Origin: Eubacterium sp. AM49-13BH | Lineage (GTDB): Bacteria; Bacillota; Clostridia; Lachnospirales; Lachnospiraceae | Assembly: GCF_003464165.1 (NCBI RefSeq) | Contig: NZ_QSEK01000022.1 | Span: 1-49,651 of the forward strand | Length of the DNA stretch: 49,651 nucleotides | Reading direction: 5' to 3' | In this document: one piece after another, positions 27,401 through 37,965 of the stretch | How the letters are laid out: every line of letters begins with the position of its first letter | How positions within the stretch are numbered: position 1 is the stretch's first letter | The notes under the pieces: generated by a model | Seen by the model: only the letters and a program-made list of their open reading frames with translations | What the model was told of the DNA's origin: nothing | The model's database searches: none | Translations under genes and position numbers: made by a program

Positions 27401-29782
27401 TTAACCTTTAAGCAGGTGTCTGAAATGACGGTTATGGTTCTCAAGGAAATCTATCAGCCATGCCGTCATCCTGCATACATATCTGTACAGAGGCAGCGAC
27501 AGAACCATCATAATAACAGTAAGATTAAGTGCCAGCCCCTTTAATACAACCATTGCAAATAATGAGCGTAAAAATATCATTGAAAATAAAATTCCACATG
27601 CCATTGCAACGCATACACATACTCTTATTATATCGAATGGCTTGCATACTCTTATCAGTGCTGCCATACCCACCGTAAGAAGCACAAGAGTTGCTGCAGT
27701 CGCCGTCTGCTCATGCGGTGCACCTGTGCAATTGCCATATATTGCTATAATCATAACTACAATAAAGTCCGTCAGACCTGTAGGCAACGCCTTTAGTACT
27801 ACATTAAGCAGAAAATCTCCCTTTATAAGACTCTTATTAGGCTGCAATGCCAGAAAGAAAGCCGGTACACCTATCGTAAATATTCCTAAGAATGATAACT
27901 GGGTCGGATATAAAGGATACAGATTAACCGATATAAGTGTGAATATCGTAAGAAGCATTGAAAATATATTTTTTGCAAGAAACAGTGATGCTGAACGCTT
28001 AATATTATTGACAACTCTTCTTCCTTCTCCAACAACATCAGGCATCTTTGAAAAATCTGAGTCCAGAAGAACTATCTGTGCCGCATTGCTGGCAGCCTCA
28101 CTTCCTGATGCCATTGCAACACTGCAGTCAGCACATTTTAATGCAAGTACATCATTGACCCCGTCACCCGTCATTGCCACAACATTGCCTGCCATCTTAA
28201 AAGCTTCTATAATCTTTTTCTTCTGCTCTGGGATAACTCTTCCAAAAACAGTATATTTCTTAACCGCATCCGCTATATCCCTATCTGTCTTAAGCGTCGT
28301 GGCATCTATGTAATGTGTGGCATCATCTATCCCTGCCCGTATTGCAACCTTTGATGCAGTCAGCGGATTATCTCCAGATATAACTTTGATTGCGACCCCC
28401 TGCTTTTTAAAATATTCAAATGTTTCTTTTGCCGTTTCTCTTATCTCATTCTCAAGGATTATAAAAGCCATAGGAGTTATCGCCTTTGTGACAGCCTCTC
28501 CTGTTATCTGCTCATTTGCCAGCCCAAACACGACAATTCTCTCTCCATTGCATGAATACTTATCAATAATATTCCTATAATCCGGATATGAATCAAGAAG
28601 CAGATATTCAGGTGCTCCTAACAGATATACATCTTTCCCATATCTTGCACCACTGTATTTATTCTGAGAAGAAAATGGAAATACCTGGTCACATTCACAT
28701 TCCTCCTCAATTCCATAATACGAATGTATTGCTTCCATTGTTGCATTGTCAGAGCTGATTGCCGCCACTACATTTTTTATAATTCTCTCTGTTTCATGGT
28801 AATCAGTATGCTTTCCATAATCATCTGTGTAATCTAATATCTCAACATGAGTAACTGACATATCTGGTCTGGTTATTGTTCCAGTTTTATCAACACACAA
28901 CACATTAACTCTCGCCAGTGTTTCTACACAGTTCATCTCATGTACAATAACATTTTTCTTTCCAAGTCTCATAACGCTGACAACCAGTGCAACACTTGCA
29001 AGCAGATACAGTCCTTCTGGAATCATTCCAACAAGAGAGGCTACCATTGAATCTATACTGCTCTTTATTGAGCCACCGACTGCGAATCTGCTCTGTAAAA
29101 ACAGTCCGGCTCCTATAGGTATTATAAGGACACCGATTGTCTTAACAAGCTTATCAAGAGATTGCATCATATCTGTTTTGTGTTTCTTTCGCCCTGCCTT
29201 TGCTTCTATTGCAAGCTTTGCTGCATATGCATCAAGACCGACATTTGTAAGCACAGCCCTACATTCTCCGGATACAATAAAACTGCCGGAGAGTAATATA
29301 TCCCCGGCATTCTTGACAACCTCGTCAGACTCACCAGTAACTAATGATTCATTGACACGAACAAACCCATCAACAAGAATTGCATCTGCACTCAGCTGGT
29401 TTCCAGCTGAAAATACGCACAAATCTCCCTTAACCAGAGTCTCCGAAGCTATAGTATGTAATTGTCCCTCTCTTATAACCGATGTCTTAGGTGCATTAAC
29501 CACCGTAAGTTTATCAAGAACCTTCTTAGCTCTTATCTCCTGTATTATTCCAATAAACATATTAGAAATAATTACCGGAAGAAATGTCATATTATTATAT
29601 GACCTTACAAGAGCCAGAAGAACAGCAAATACAGCAAATATCAGGTTAAAATATGTAAATACATTGCCCGCAACAATCTGGCCAATGGTCTTGGATTGTT
29701 TTCCAACTGACACATTGACCATGCCATCATTTGTTAACTGCTCTACTTCATCTGCTGTTAGTCCTTTTTTCACATCAGTCAT
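27401..29782 (-). CDS. cation-transporting P-type ATPase (CtpE-like)
   Basis: The 793-residue P-type ATPase has the actuator motif VTGESDEV, the transmembrane PEGL motif (IPEGLYLL), the phosphorylation site DKTGTITRP and the hinge TGDGVNDVLALK. Around ten membrane spans are visible, six of them after the catalytic part. The PEGL variant is typical of the CtpE-like subgroup, described as calcium transporters in mycobacteria, so calcium is a reasonable but unproven substrate. No N-terminal metal-binding domain is present. The start overlaps the end of the YhfC-like gene by eight bases. Confidence 0.9.
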   Translation of the reverse strand: MTDVKKGLTADEVEQLTNDGMVNVSVGKQSKTIGQIVAGNVFTYFNLIFAVFAVLLALVRSYNNMTFLPVIISNMFIGIIQEIRAKKVLDKLTVVNAPKTSVIREGQLHTIASETLVKGDLCVFSAGNQLSADAILVDGFVRVNESLVTGESDEVVKNAGDILLSGSFIVSGECRAVLTNVGLDAYAAKLAIEAKAGRKKHKTDMMQSLDKLVKTIGVLIIPIGAGLFLQSRFAVGGSIKSSIDSMVASLVGMIPEGLYLLASVALVVSVMRLGKKNVIVHEMNCVETLARVNVLCVDKTGTITRPDMSVTHVEILDYTDDYGKHTDYHETERIIKNVVAAISSDNATMEAIHSYYGIEEECECDQVFPFSSQNKYSGARYGKDVYLLGAPEYLLLDSYPDYRNIIDKYSCNGERIVVFGLANEQITGEAVTKAITPMAFIILENEIRETAKETFEYFKKQGVAIKVISGDNPLTASKVAIRAGIDDATHYIDATTLKTDRDIADAVKKYTVFGRVIPEQKKKIIEAFKMAGNVVAMTGDGVNDVLALKCADCSVAMASGSEAASNAAQIVLLDSDFSKMPDVVGEGRRVVNNIKRSASLFLAKNIFSMLLTIFTLISVNLYPLYPTQLSFLGIFTIGVPAFFLALQPNKSLIKGDFLLNVVLKALPTGLTDFIVVMIIAIYGNCTGAPHEQTATAATLVLLTVGMAALIRVCKPFDIIRVCVCVAMACGILFSMIFLRSLFAMVVLKGLALNLTVIMMVLSLPLYRYVCRMTAWLIDFLENHNRHFRHLLKG

Positions 29783-30623
29783 TTGAGTATTTTATCTCCT
29801 TCATAATGAATTGCTTGATAAATAAAACTATTCCTCCTACAATCACAAGCTTTACAATAAACAAAACAATAATATTAGTAAGTGAAAATGCATTATATAA
29901 CTGGAACATTATATTAGAAACAAACTGTGCAATTATCGCATAATATGCATACATATAATTAACCTGTTTCCTTACCACGCCATATACAACCATAAACAGC
30001 ATTATATTAAGTGCAATATCAAGAACTGCAGATACAGCAATTAAAAACCACAGAATCGCAGGCGAATCAACCAGCTGTGACACATTTGAAGTATACAATG
30101 TAATTACATCACTCTCAGCCATTCCGCTGTTAAACATATCCGAGATAAATTTTTCTAATCCATTAGCTGATATTGCCTGTGCATATACAAAAAATGTAAA
30201 CATTGACAATGCATAAGTAATAACGGTATCCCCAATTGCAAGCCCCGTTCCTGCCATAAGCACATCCCCGGATCTGTTATATCTGTCAGTCATCATCTTT
30301 GCCGTGAACCATCTTGCAATACCAAAACCTGTAGCAAACAGAATATTATATATAACCACATATGCATTGGTATTATACGTAAATGACTGGTCAACATTAG
30401 GTATAAGCGAAAGAACACTCATTAAAAGCTGTGAAAACATAAACCCAAACACAGCATACGAAAGAACACCTAATGCCAAAGGTATAAATCTTCCCTTCCA
30501 TCTCTTAATTACCAGCACAAGAAGAACTATCAGAACAGATATAACAAGTATTGCACCTGCCGATATCATACTGACAGTTGCATTACTCACTGTCTTGTCA
30601 TAATTAATATTTAAATTCTCCAT
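29775..30623 (-). CDS. polytopic membrane protein, YhfC-like
   Basis: The 282-residue protein has about seven hydrophobic spans. The span pattern and the FATGFGIARWFTAKMMTDRYN segment recall the YhfC family of putative intramembrane proteases, but I see no decisive catalytic pair. It overlaps the P-type ATPase gene, so the two are probably co-translated and may act together at the membrane. The start follows TGGAGG. Confidence 0.65.
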   Translation of the reverse strand: MENLNINYDKTVSNATVSMISAGAILVISVLIVLLVLVIKRWKGRFIPLALGVLSYAVFGFMFSQLLMSVLSLIPNVDQSFTYNTNAYVVIYNILFATGFGIARWFTAKMMTDRYNRSGDVLMAGTGLAIGDTVITYALSMFTFFVYAQAISANGLEKFISDMFNSGMAESDVITLYTSNVSQLVDSPAILWFLIAVSAVLDIALNIMLFMVVYGVVRKQVNYMYAYYAIIAQFVSNIMFQLYNAFSLTNIIVLFIVKLVIVGGIVLFIKQFIMKEIKYSND

Positions 30624-30645
30624 AAAACCTCCAGATTATATTATT

Positions 30646-30678
30646 AAAAAAGGCGGTCCAATATTAATTGTGACCGCC
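30646..30678 (-). terminator. cspA intrinsic terminator
   Basis: On the minus strand GGCGGTC (30678-30672) pairs with GACCGCC (30658-30652) and is followed by TTTTTT. It lies about 70 bp beyond the cspA stop. Confidence 0.88.
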
Positions 30679-30749
30679 CCCATAATCCTATTGTGTTACA
30701 ATATATCTTTCTATATATAATATAAAAAAGGCACACTGAAAACAACCGA

Positions 30750-30947
30750 TTATAATTTTGTTACGTTAGTAGCCTGAGGACCCTTTGCGCCATCTGTTAC
30801 ATCAAACTCAACCTGAGCGCCTTCCTCTAAAGACTTGAAGCCTTCCATGTTAAGTCCAGAGTAATGTACAAATACATCCTTTCCTGACTCATCACTGATA
30901 AAGCCGTAACCCTTCTGGTTGTTGAACCACTTAACTGTACCCTTCAT
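30750..30947 (-). CDS. cspA: cold-shock protein
   Basis: The 65-residue single OB-fold protein has both RNA-binding motifs, KGYGFISD (RNP1) and VFVHYSG (RNP2). It is an RNA chaperone of the CspA/CspB type. The ATG at 30947 has GGAGG eight bases upstream. It has its own promoter and terminator and a short leader of about 40 nt, without the long cold-shock leader of E. coli cspA. Confidence 0.96.
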   Translation of the reverse strand: MKGTVKWFNNQKGYGFISDESGKDVFVHYSGLNMEGFKSLEEGAQVEFDVTDGAKGPQATNVTKL

Positions 30948-30993
30948 TTCAAGTACCTCCAAAAAAAATCTTGATGTTTGAAACACCTTACTA

Positions 30994-31022
30994 ATATTAC
31001 CATTTCAGGTACCTGCTGTCAA
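30994..31022 (-). promoter_or_regulatory. cspA promoter
   Basis: On the minus strand TTGACA (31022-31017), a 17-bp spacer and TAATAT (30999-30994) form a near-perfect housekeeping promoter. It begins 16 bp after the stop of the LTA-synthase-like gene. Confidence 0.85.
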
Positions 31023-31037
31023 TTAAAGATAGCACAT

Positions 31038-33050
31038 TTACTGTTGTTGTGCGTTTTTCTTACTCTGTTGTTTTACTGTAAAAGTTGTACGGCTGAGTTC
31101 AACTTTGTCATCACCCTTCTGTGCGACAACAACTACATCGTCCTTCTTTACATTAATACCATTAACTCTTAAAAGACGGTCACTCACCTTTTCCGTGGTA
31201 TATTCTTTTCCGTTAATCAGAACACAACTGTAATCGTTAAAACTACTGCCCTCTATAAACACTGTATTATTATAATTATAGACATCTGTTATCTCAATAT
31301 TATCAATACCCATCTTAAGATCAGTAGCCTCATATGGTGTTTCTCCACCATAAATTTCCTTTTTACCATACAGAATGTCATATTCCAGAATTTTGAGTTT
31401 CTTCAAATACTCATCCTCTGGAAGTTCCTGCTTTGACTGATGATATTTCATGATATATCCTTCAGATATACCAAGCCTTTTCATTACATACGCAGACAAC
31501 TGATATGCCTGAATATTCTTTTCCTGTCTGTCCATATCAAAGTTACTCCAGATTACATACTGTGTCTGGAATTTATCTCCATTAGTAAGCATTTCATCTG
31601 TAAAATCAAATGTAGGTAAATGATCTCCATAAAGTACAAGTACAGTTTCTTCATCTCTCTCTGATAAAGACTGTATAAGCTCACCTATGAAATTATCCAT
31701 CTCATGAATCTGATTTACATAATATTCAAATGATGCCTGCTGTTCTGCAACTGGAAAGTTAGTCACTTTAATCTCTGGTGTGTATCCTTCCATTGGTGTA
31801 GACGGGTAATCACCATGTCCCTGTACAGATATTGTAAACACATAGTCAGTTCCAGCTGTTGAATCAAGTGCCTTAGTAATCTCTCCTGTAAGAATATAAT
31901 CCTTAGCCCATCCCATAGGCGTTTCTTCAAACCCATCCATATATTCAATTGAAGTAAATGTTTCATATCCCAGATGTGAAAACACCAGATTTCTATCATA
32001 GAATGTTCCATCATTATTGTGTATTGCATGAGTTGAATAACCAAGCTTCTTAAGGTCATAGGCCATAGACTCACATACCTTGGATTTCATAATTGTTCTA
32101 TATGGGTATTCACCTGGTCCAAAATCATCAATATTAATTCCTGTCTGTACTTCAAACTCTGTATTACATGTTCCTGCTCCAAAACATGGAACCGAAAGAT
32201 ATCCTGAAGAACATTCAGATACAAGTTTTTGATAATTAGGCAGCGGATTCTCTGATAAAGTTATTCCTTTTACATGTGTAGGATCAAAAAAAGACTCCAG
32301 TTGGACAAATATAATATTAGGAGTCTTTTCGCTCGCTTCGACATCAACATTATCAAGATCATTCTTAAGTGAATCCATATATTCCTCAGAATAATCTCCT
32401 GATTTTTTAATTCCCCGGTCAAGCACACTGCTGACAAAGCAGTGACTGAATCCATATTTCTTATATGCCTGGGCGAGATTACCAAAGTGACCTTCAACAG
32501 TTCCTGTAAACAGAAGAGTAATTCCCATTCCATATGCTGCAAGAAATACAAGTATCATCTGTACTGCTGCATATGCAACAAACTTTGTTTTCTTAATTGT
32601 CACTTCAAGCTTTGGAGCTTTCCGCCACAGAAAAACAAGTCCTGCAATAACCGCTATAACCAGCAATGCAATAAGAATAATCTGTATAACACTCACATAT
32701 AATCCCGCAACCTTTATAGCATCTTTTATAAGGTAAAAATCCATCGCCGTAAATGGCGTTTTTCTTGAAGAAAGTATTATAAAATTAGTAAGTGCCAATC
32801 CAATCCATACAATAGAAACCACACTATACACAAACATTCTTCTCTTAAAGAATAATGCAAGTGTCATGCTTGTCATTATTATAAGTGTATTGTATATAAA
32901 AATAACCGGATGCATAAATGGAAATGCAAGTCCCATTATTCCTCTTCTGTTAAAACATTCAACTATTAGTTCAAGAACAATAGAATAGACTGCTGTGTGA
33001 ACCAGATCATAGGTCCATATCTTCTGTACAAAAGCTTTAACCCTGTTCAT
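31038..33050 (-). CDS. LTA synthase family sulfatase-fold membrane enzyme
   Basis: The 670-residue protein has five membrane spans (about residues 15-190) and an extracellular alkaline-phosphatase-superfamily domain. Metal and catalytic features include the glutamate in FVQLESFFD, the nucleophilic threonine region GAGTCNTEFE and YGDHLPTFD. LtaS-type enzymes move glycerol-phosphate from phosphatidylglycerol to teichoic acid. An extra C-terminal beta-rich segment (about 580-660) is not part of the minimal LtaS and may be an Ig-like or wall-binding module. A phosphoethanolamine-transferase role is the alternative. Confidence 0.86.
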   Translation of the reverse strand: MNRVKAFVQKIWTYDLVHTAVYSIVLELIVECFNRRGIMGLAFPFMHPVIFIYNTLIIMTSMTLALFFKRRMFVYSVVSIVWIGLALTNFIILSSRKTPFTAMDFYLIKDAIKVAGLYVSVIQIILIALLVIAVIAGLVFLWRKAPKLEVTIKKTKFVAYAAVQMILVFLAAYGMGITLLFTGTVEGHFGNLAQAYKKYGFSHCFVSSVLDRGIKKSGDYSEEYMDSLKNDLDNVDVEASEKTPNIIFVQLESFFDPTHVKGITLSENPLPNYQKLVSECSSGYLSVPCFGAGTCNTEFEVQTGINIDDFGPGEYPYRTIMKSKVCESMAYDLKKLGYSTHAIHNNDGTFYDRNLVFSHLGYETFTSIEYMDGFEETPMGWAKDYILTGEITKALDSTAGTDYVFTISVQGHGDYPSTPMEGYTPEIKVTNFPVAEQQASFEYYVNQIHEMDNFIGELIQSLSERDEETVLVLYGDHLPTFDFTDEMLTNGDKFQTQYVIWSNFDMDRQEKNIQAYQLSAYVMKRLGISEGYIMKYHQSKQELPEDEYLKKLKILEYDILYGKKEIYGGETPYEATDLKMGIDNIEITDVYNYNNTVFIEGSSFNDYSCVLINGKEYTTEKVSDRLLRVNGINVKKDDVVVVAQKGDDKVELSRTTFTVKQQSKKNAQQQ

Positions 33051-33104
33051 AATGATTATACGCCCCTTTAGTGCTAATTCTTTTTAATAGTCTCCAATAC
33101 ATCT

Positions 33105-34781
33105 TTATTGCTGCAACTTAAATGAACTCTTAAGTGAAACTATCCTGTTAAATATTGGCTTACCCGGTTCTGAATCTTTATTATCAACACAGAAATAGCC
33201 ATTTCTTACAAACTGGAACTTATCTCCACTTACAGATTTCATAAGCTCTGGTTCAAGATAACACTCTGTAAGAACAGTCTTAGAATTCGGATTGATATTC
33301 ATAGAACCATCTTCTTCGTTGTAAACACCCTTTTCTTCATCTACAATATTCTCGTATAATCTGACTTCTGCTTTGCAACCTTCTGTAGCAGAAACCCAGT
33401 GAATAGTTCCCTTAACCTTACGTCCTGTGAAGTTACCACCCTTAGTCTCAGGGTCATAAGTACAATGAACTTCAGTAACCTTTCCGTCCTCATCCTTAAC
33501 AAAATCAGTACATGTAACAAAATATGCATTCATAAGACGTACTTCGTTGCCAGGGAAAAGTCTGAAATATTTCTTAGGAGGTTCTTCCATGAAGTCCTCT
33601 CTCTCAATATAAAGTTCCTTGGTAAATGGAACCTTTCTTGTTCCCATCTCTGGATTCTCCTGATTATTAGCCACTTCCATATATTCAACCTGACCTTCAG
33701 GATAATTATCAATAACAAGCTTAACAGGATCAAGAACAGCCATCATTCTCTTAACCTTAAGCTTTAAATCTTCTCTTATACAATATTCAAGCATTGGATA
33801 TTCAACTGAACCCTGTGCCTTAGTAACACCAACAAGCTCTACGAACATCTTAATAGCCTCTGGAGTAAATCCTCTTCTTCTTAAAGCTGCAATAGATACA
33901 AGTCTTGGATCATCCCATCCGTCAACAATTCCATCTTCTACAAGCTTCTTGATATATCTCTTACCTGTTACAACATTAGTAAGATATAACTTTGCAAATT
34001 CAATCTGCTTAGGATTCTCCTCTGGAGATGTCTTATATCCTGTCTCAATTACAACCCAGTCATAAAGAGGTCTGTGATCTTCGAACTCAAGTGTACAGAT
34101 AGAATGTGTAATTCCCTCTACTGCATCTTCAATAGGATGTGCAAAATCATACATAGGATATATGCACCACTGATCTCCTGTTCTGTGATGTGTCATATGA
34201 GCTACTCTGTAAATAATAGGATCTCTCATGTTAATATTAGGAGATGCCATATCAATCTTAGCTCTTAAAACCTTAGTTCCATCTGCATATTTGCCTTCCT
34301 TCATCTCCTCAAAAAGCTGAAGATTCTCTTCAACAGAACGATTTCTGTATGGACTTTCCTTACCTGGTTCAGTAAGTGTTCCTCTGTACTGTCTTATCTC
34401 ATCAGCAGACAAATCATCAACATAAGCCTTGCCATTCTTAATAAGTCTGATTGCTGCTTCATACATCTGTGGAAAATAATCAGATGCAAAAAGAACGTCT
34501 CCGTTCCACTCTGCTCCAAGCCATTCAACATCTGCCTTAATAGAGTCTACGAATTCAACTTTTTCCTTAGTAGGATTAGTATCATCAAATCTCATATTAA
34601 ACTGTCCGCCATATTCCTTTGCAAGTCCATAATTTAATAATATAGACTTGGCATGTCCAATATGAAGATATCCATTAGGTTCTGGTGGAAATCTTGTAAT
34701 GACCTTCTTACAATGGCCACTCTCAATATCCTTATCTATAATCTGCTCAATAAAGTTCTTAGAAAGAGCTTCGTTTTCCAT
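33105..34781 (-). CDS. glnS: glutaminyl-tRNA synthetase
   Basis: GlnRS charges tRNA-Gln directly. The 558-residue product has the HIGH motif in [15 protein letters not shown], the tRNA acceptor-binding insert, the DGWDDPR signature and a C-terminal two-barrel anticodon-binding region. The usual MSKR signature is changed to TGKR ([15 protein letters not shown]). GlnRS is patchily distributed in Firmicutes, most of which use Glu-tRNA amidation, so this is likely an acquired gene of the lineage. The short leader has no T-box. Confidence 0.95.
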   Translation of the reverse strand: MENEALSKNFIEQIIDKDIESGHCKKVITRFPPEPNGYLHIGHAKSILLNYGLAKEYGGQFNMRFDDTNPTKEKVEFVDSIKADVEWLGAEWNGDVLFASDYFPQMYEAAIRLIKNGKAYVDDLSADEIRQYRGTLTEPGKESPYRNRSVEENLQLFEEMKEGKYADGTKVLRAKIDMASPNINMRDPIIYRVAHMTHHRTGDQWCIYPMYDFAHPIEDAVEGITHSICTLEFEDHRPLYDWVVIETGYKTSPEENPKQIEFAKLYLTNVVTGKRYIKKLVEDGIVDGWDDPRLVSIAALRRRGFTPEAIKMFVELVGVTKAQGSVEYPMLEYCIREDLKLKVKRMMAVLDPVKLVIDNYPEGQVEYMEVANNQENPEMGTRKVPFTKELYIEREDFMEEPPKKYFRLFPGNEVRLMNAYFVTCTDFVKDEDGKVTEVHCTYDPETKGGNFTGRKVKGTIHWVSATEGCKAEVRLYENIVDEEKGVYNEEDGSMNINPNSKTVLTECYLEPELMKSVSGDKFQFVRNGYFCVDNKDSEPGKPIFNRIVSLKSSFKLQQ

Positions 34782-34805
34782 GGTATTCCTCCTTGTTTTC
34801 GTATT

Positions 34806-34830
34806 TAAAAGGGTAAAAGTTATTTTACCC
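34806..34830 (-). terminator. aroK terminator
   Basis: On the minus strand GGGTAAAA pairs with TTTTACCC around a 4-nt loop (34830-34811), followed by TTTT. It lies about 30 bp beyond the aroK stop. Confidence 0.8.
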
Positions 34831-34858
34831 TAAATTCTTACATAGTTCAACCAGTTGT

Positions 34859-35371
34859 TTAATTATACTGATCTTTATTAATTATAATATCATACAGCAT
34901 CTCCACAGTTTCTCTTATCTGCTTTCCCTGCTCATTAAGTGTAATATCTGCATATTTCTTATAAAGTGCAACCCTGTCAGCATATATTTCTTCTACAGTT
35001 GTCTTTCCATTAGACACAACCCCACGCTCTTTAAGGCTTCCAAGTCTTTCCTCAAGTGATTCTGGTGGAAGTTCAAGATAAACCACAGTACCAATATCTT
35101 TAAAATGTTCCATTGCTTCTTTTCCGTATACAGCACTCCCACCTGTTGCAATAACTGTGTGGTGTGGATTGATTGAACAATTCACTTCATTTTCAATCTG
35201 TATAAATCCTGCATCTCCATGCTTTTCAATTATTCTTTCAAGAGTCATTCCCTCTCTACCCTGAATAACAAGATCAGAATCAATGAATCCAAATCCTATC
35301 TTCTTGGCAAGCACTACTCCAAGCGAGCTTTTTCCGCTTCCCGGCATGCCTATAAGTATAATATTATTCAT
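34859..35371 (-). CDS. aroK: shikimate kinase
   Basis: AroK phosphorylates shikimate in aromatic amino-acid synthesis. The 170-residue product has the P-loop GMPGSGKSS, the shikimate-binding DSD in FIDSDLVIQ, and IATGGSAVY as the second substrate loop. The ATG at 35371 is chosen because GGAGGT precedes it closely; an in-frame ATG nine codons earlier overlaps the hslO stop. It probably belongs to one transcript with the methyltransferase and hslO genes. Confidence 0.93.
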   Translation of the reverse strand: MNNIILIGMPGSGKSSLGVVLAKKIGFGFIDSDLVIQGREGMTLERIIEKHGDAGFIQIENEVNCSINPHHTVIATGGSAVYGKEAMEHFKDIGTVVYLELPPESLEERLGSLKERGVVSNGKTTVEEIYADRVALYKKYADITLNEQGKQIRETVEMLYDIIINKDQYN

Positions 35372-35394
35372 GTGTACCTCCATAAGCCTGAGAT

Positions 35395-36272
35395 TCATCT
35401 TGTACAGCAGTCGTACATTTCCTTAAGCTCATCAACTGTAAATGTATAATGTGAATTACAGAAGTGACAGTTGACCTCAATTGGCTCGCCATCATCAATC
35501 ATCTTCTGGATTTCTTCTTTTCCTACACTGATAACAGCTTTGCTCACTCTGTCCTTCGAACAGTTACAGTAAAACTTTGTTGGAATAGTATCAAGAATCT
35601 CAAGCTCCATATCACCAAGAATATGTTCCAGAATCTGTTCAGGAGTCATCCCTTCCTCCAGCATGGCTGTAACAGACTTAATCTCCTTAATTCTTGCCTC
35701 AAGCTTATCTATAAATTCATCCGTTGCCCCTGGCATAAGCTGAATAATAAATCCCCCAGCCTGCTCAACAGTATTGTCTTTATTCATAAGAACACCCAGT
35801 CCTACCGAAGATGGAACCTGTTCACTATTTGCAAAATAATAAGTAAGATCATCTGCAATCTCACTTGTAATAAGAATAGTATCACCAACATATGGCTCTT
35901 TAAGTCCAATATCCTTAATTACACTTAATACACCAATTCCTACTGCGTCTGCAATATCAAGCTTCCATCTTTAAGTGGAAGCATAACCTGTGGATTGCCA
36001 ACGAACCCCTTAACTTCTCCCTTAGGATTAGCTGTAACAGTCATGCTTCCGATTGGACCATTACCCTTAATCTGCACAGTAAGAATATCTGCGTCATTCT
36101 TCATCATTGCGCCCATCATCGCACCACCTGTAAGAAGTCTTCCAAGTGCAACAGTTGCAATAGGGCTCATGTTATGTCTTTCTTTTGCTTCTTCAACAAG
36201 ACCTTTAGTCGTAGCAGCAAATGCTCTTACCTGTCCGCCTGCTGCCGTGGCTCTAACAATATAATCACCCAT
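35395..36272 (-). pseudogene. hslO: Hsp33 redox chaperone, one-base frameshift
   Basis: Hsp33 is a redox-activated holdase. The first frame (36272 to about 35964) has DYIVRATAAGGQVRAFA and GRLLTGGAMMGAMMK. The second (about 35964 to 35395) carries LTYYFANSEQ, AGGFIIQ and the zinc-switch cysteines YCNCSKDR...CHFC. Re-reading one base at 35964 joins them as LKDGKLDIADAVG, which matches Hsp33, so one A is missing from a short A run. The ATG at 36272 follows AAGGAG. No slippery site is seen. It may be a sequencing error rather than a dead gene. Confidence 0.9.
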
Positions 36273-36285
36273 AATTATCTCCTTA

Positions 36286-37031
36286 TCATTTTTCAATCAC
36301 AAAATATAATCTCTCTGACTCATCGTCAGGTTCATCCTTAGTAAATGCATTATACACATTTTTCACGGTAAGTCCAGCCTTCCTGCCGCCCCTGTTACCT
36401 CATCTATAGTAAAGCCATGCTGATAGTGCTGTTCTTCGAATCTGTCAAATGCACCAGTTTCATTCTTAACAAACACAGCAAGCTCATATTCATTGTTACG
36501 CTCTTCCTCATCATAATAGTTATCCCATATAAATGCAGAATCTTCCCTGTTCTCAGCATATGTATTCTCAGCAAGTATATCCTTAAAAAAATGTATCGTC
36601 TTTAAATCAAATATAAATACTCCACCTTTTTTAAGGTTCTCACTTACACATCTGAATACACATTCAAGGTCAGGAACAGATGTAATATAATTCATAGAAT
36701 CACCTATACTTATCATTGCATCAGATTCATAAGGTACTTCAAAATCTCTCATATCCTGACATGTATATATAACCTGTGTTCCCTCTTCAAATGTTTTCTC
36801 AGAAGCAATGGACAACATGTCCTCAGACATATCAAGTCCAACACATTCATAACCTTCCTTAGCAAGCATTCTTGTTACAGTTCCTGTTCCACAGCCCAAT
36901 TCAAGCACCGATGCATCAGCATGCACGCCATTCTCCTTAAGGAGAGCAATCATGTACTGTCCCCATTCTTCATATGGAATATTATCCATATACTCATCAT
37001 AAACATATGCAAAACCTGTATATGCGTCCAT
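36286..37031 (-). pseudogene. class I SAM-dependent methyltransferase, one-base frameshift near its end
   Basis: The Rossmann-fold methyltransferase begins MDAYTGFAYVYDEYMD. It has the SAM motif VLELGCGTGTVTRML, GLDMSEDML and a motif IV region MISIGDSMNYI. The first frame stops at 36363, but the -1 frame continues from about 36381 as KAGLTVKNVYNAFT...SERLYFVIEK, the usual C-terminus of this family, to a stop at 36286. This is 13 bp before the hslo start codon, as expected for an operon. The substrate is unknown. One base seems to be missing between 36379 and 36393. Confidence 0.82.
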
Positions 37032-37056
37032 TATAATTACCTCTTATCATTAAAAT

Positions 37057-37079
37057 GACCTGCCATATAATGGCAGGTC
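37057..37079. terminator. hairpin after the SEC-C protein gene
   Basis: GACCTGCCA (37057-37065) pairs with TGGCAGGTC (37071-37079) around a 5-nt loop. The following sequence on the minus strand is ATTTTAATG, a weak U-tract. Confidence 0.65.
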
Positions 37080-37093
37080 TTAGTGTTTAAAAG

Positions 37094-37600
37094 CTATGCA
37101 TTCTTTCCACAGCACTGCTTATATTTCTTGCCACTACCACATGGGCATGGATCATTTCTTCCAATCTTCTTTCCCTTAACAACAGTTCCAGAAAGCTTCT
37201 GTTTCTTGTAAAGATCCTTTCTTGTCTGCTCATCAAGGAGGTTATCCCACTGTGGTAATTCATAAAGCCAGTCTGCCTTACATCCTACCATGTTGTAATA
37301 AAGTTTTTCTTTATCATAATCAAGACTAACTTCTGTATCCTCATCCATAGTCTCAATTGGATTAGGAGTCTTTAAGCTGTCGTTGATACCATCAAGGAAT
37401 CCAGTCATAAGAAGTACTTCTACGCCAAACTTCTCTGCTAATTCCTTAACTGTTCCTTTAACTACTGTATCAGGATCTGAAAGAATCTGCTCATAGATAG
37501 CCTTCTCCTGATTAAAATATGAGCCCCAGAATTCTGAAGCATTCTTCTGATCCATCTCTGTCTCGTATGCGAGTTTTCTCCATGTTTCTAATAATGCCAT
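37094..37600 (-). CDS. SEC-C motif protein
   Basis: The 168-residue soluble protein is mostly helical and ends in a SEC-C zinc motif, [17 protein letters not shown], like the tail of SecA. The N-terminal part has no motif I recognise. The SEC-C module often binds ribosomes or SecB-like partners. It has a separate hairpin terminator, so it is probably transcribed alone. A second, atypical SEC-C motif in the window belongs to map. Confidence 0.85.
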   Translation of the reverse strand: MALLETWRKLAYETEMDQKNASEFWGSYFNQEKAIYEQILSDPDTVVKGTVKELAEKFGVEVLLMTGFLDGINDSLKTPNPIETMDEDTEVSLDYDKEKLYYNMVGCKADWLYELPQWDNLLDEQTRKDLYKKQKLSGTVVKGKKIGRNDPCPCGSGKKYKQCCGKNA

Positions 37601-37756
37601 GTCTGATTGTTACCTTTCAAATAAATATTATTAATAATGTGTATCGTCATTCAATTATAACATTTTTTATCTGTTACGCAACATTTTTATAAATAACTTG
37701 AGCGGCATGCCAATGTAATGTATATTATTAAGTATCTGACATTGGAGGTCTTATTC

Positions 37757-37963
37757 ATGAAACGATTAAAACGATTTGCTGCATTAACTGCAGTCATACT
37801 CTGGGGCATAATGATAATCGCCACTTTAATACTTGCATTCATAGACAATGAGGCATGTCATAAAGTATTTACAGGTCTGCTCTTCACAGACATTGTATTT
37901 CCTGTTGTAATATATGCAATGACACTTGTATACAAGATTCTTTCAGGAAGGAATAAGCAGTAA
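37757..37963 (+). CDS. small two-span membrane protein
   Basis: The 68-residue product begins MKRLKRFAAL and has two hydrophobic spans (about 7-27 and 40-60), with a basic C-terminus. I do not recognise it. The ATG at 37757 has GGAGGT seven bases upstream, which supports it as a real gene despite its size. It converges on deoC with a 2-bp gap and stands alone on the plus strand. Confidence 0.65.
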   Translation: MKRLKRFAALTAVILWGIMIIATLILAFIDNEACHKVFTGLLFTDIVFPVVIYAMTLVYKILSGRNKQ

Positions 37964-37965
37964 TT

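Noticed and set aside
34782..34858. T-box leader for glnS (also checked for argS and cysS)
   Set aside because: The upstream gaps are short and contain no conserved T-box sequence or terminator/antiterminator pair.
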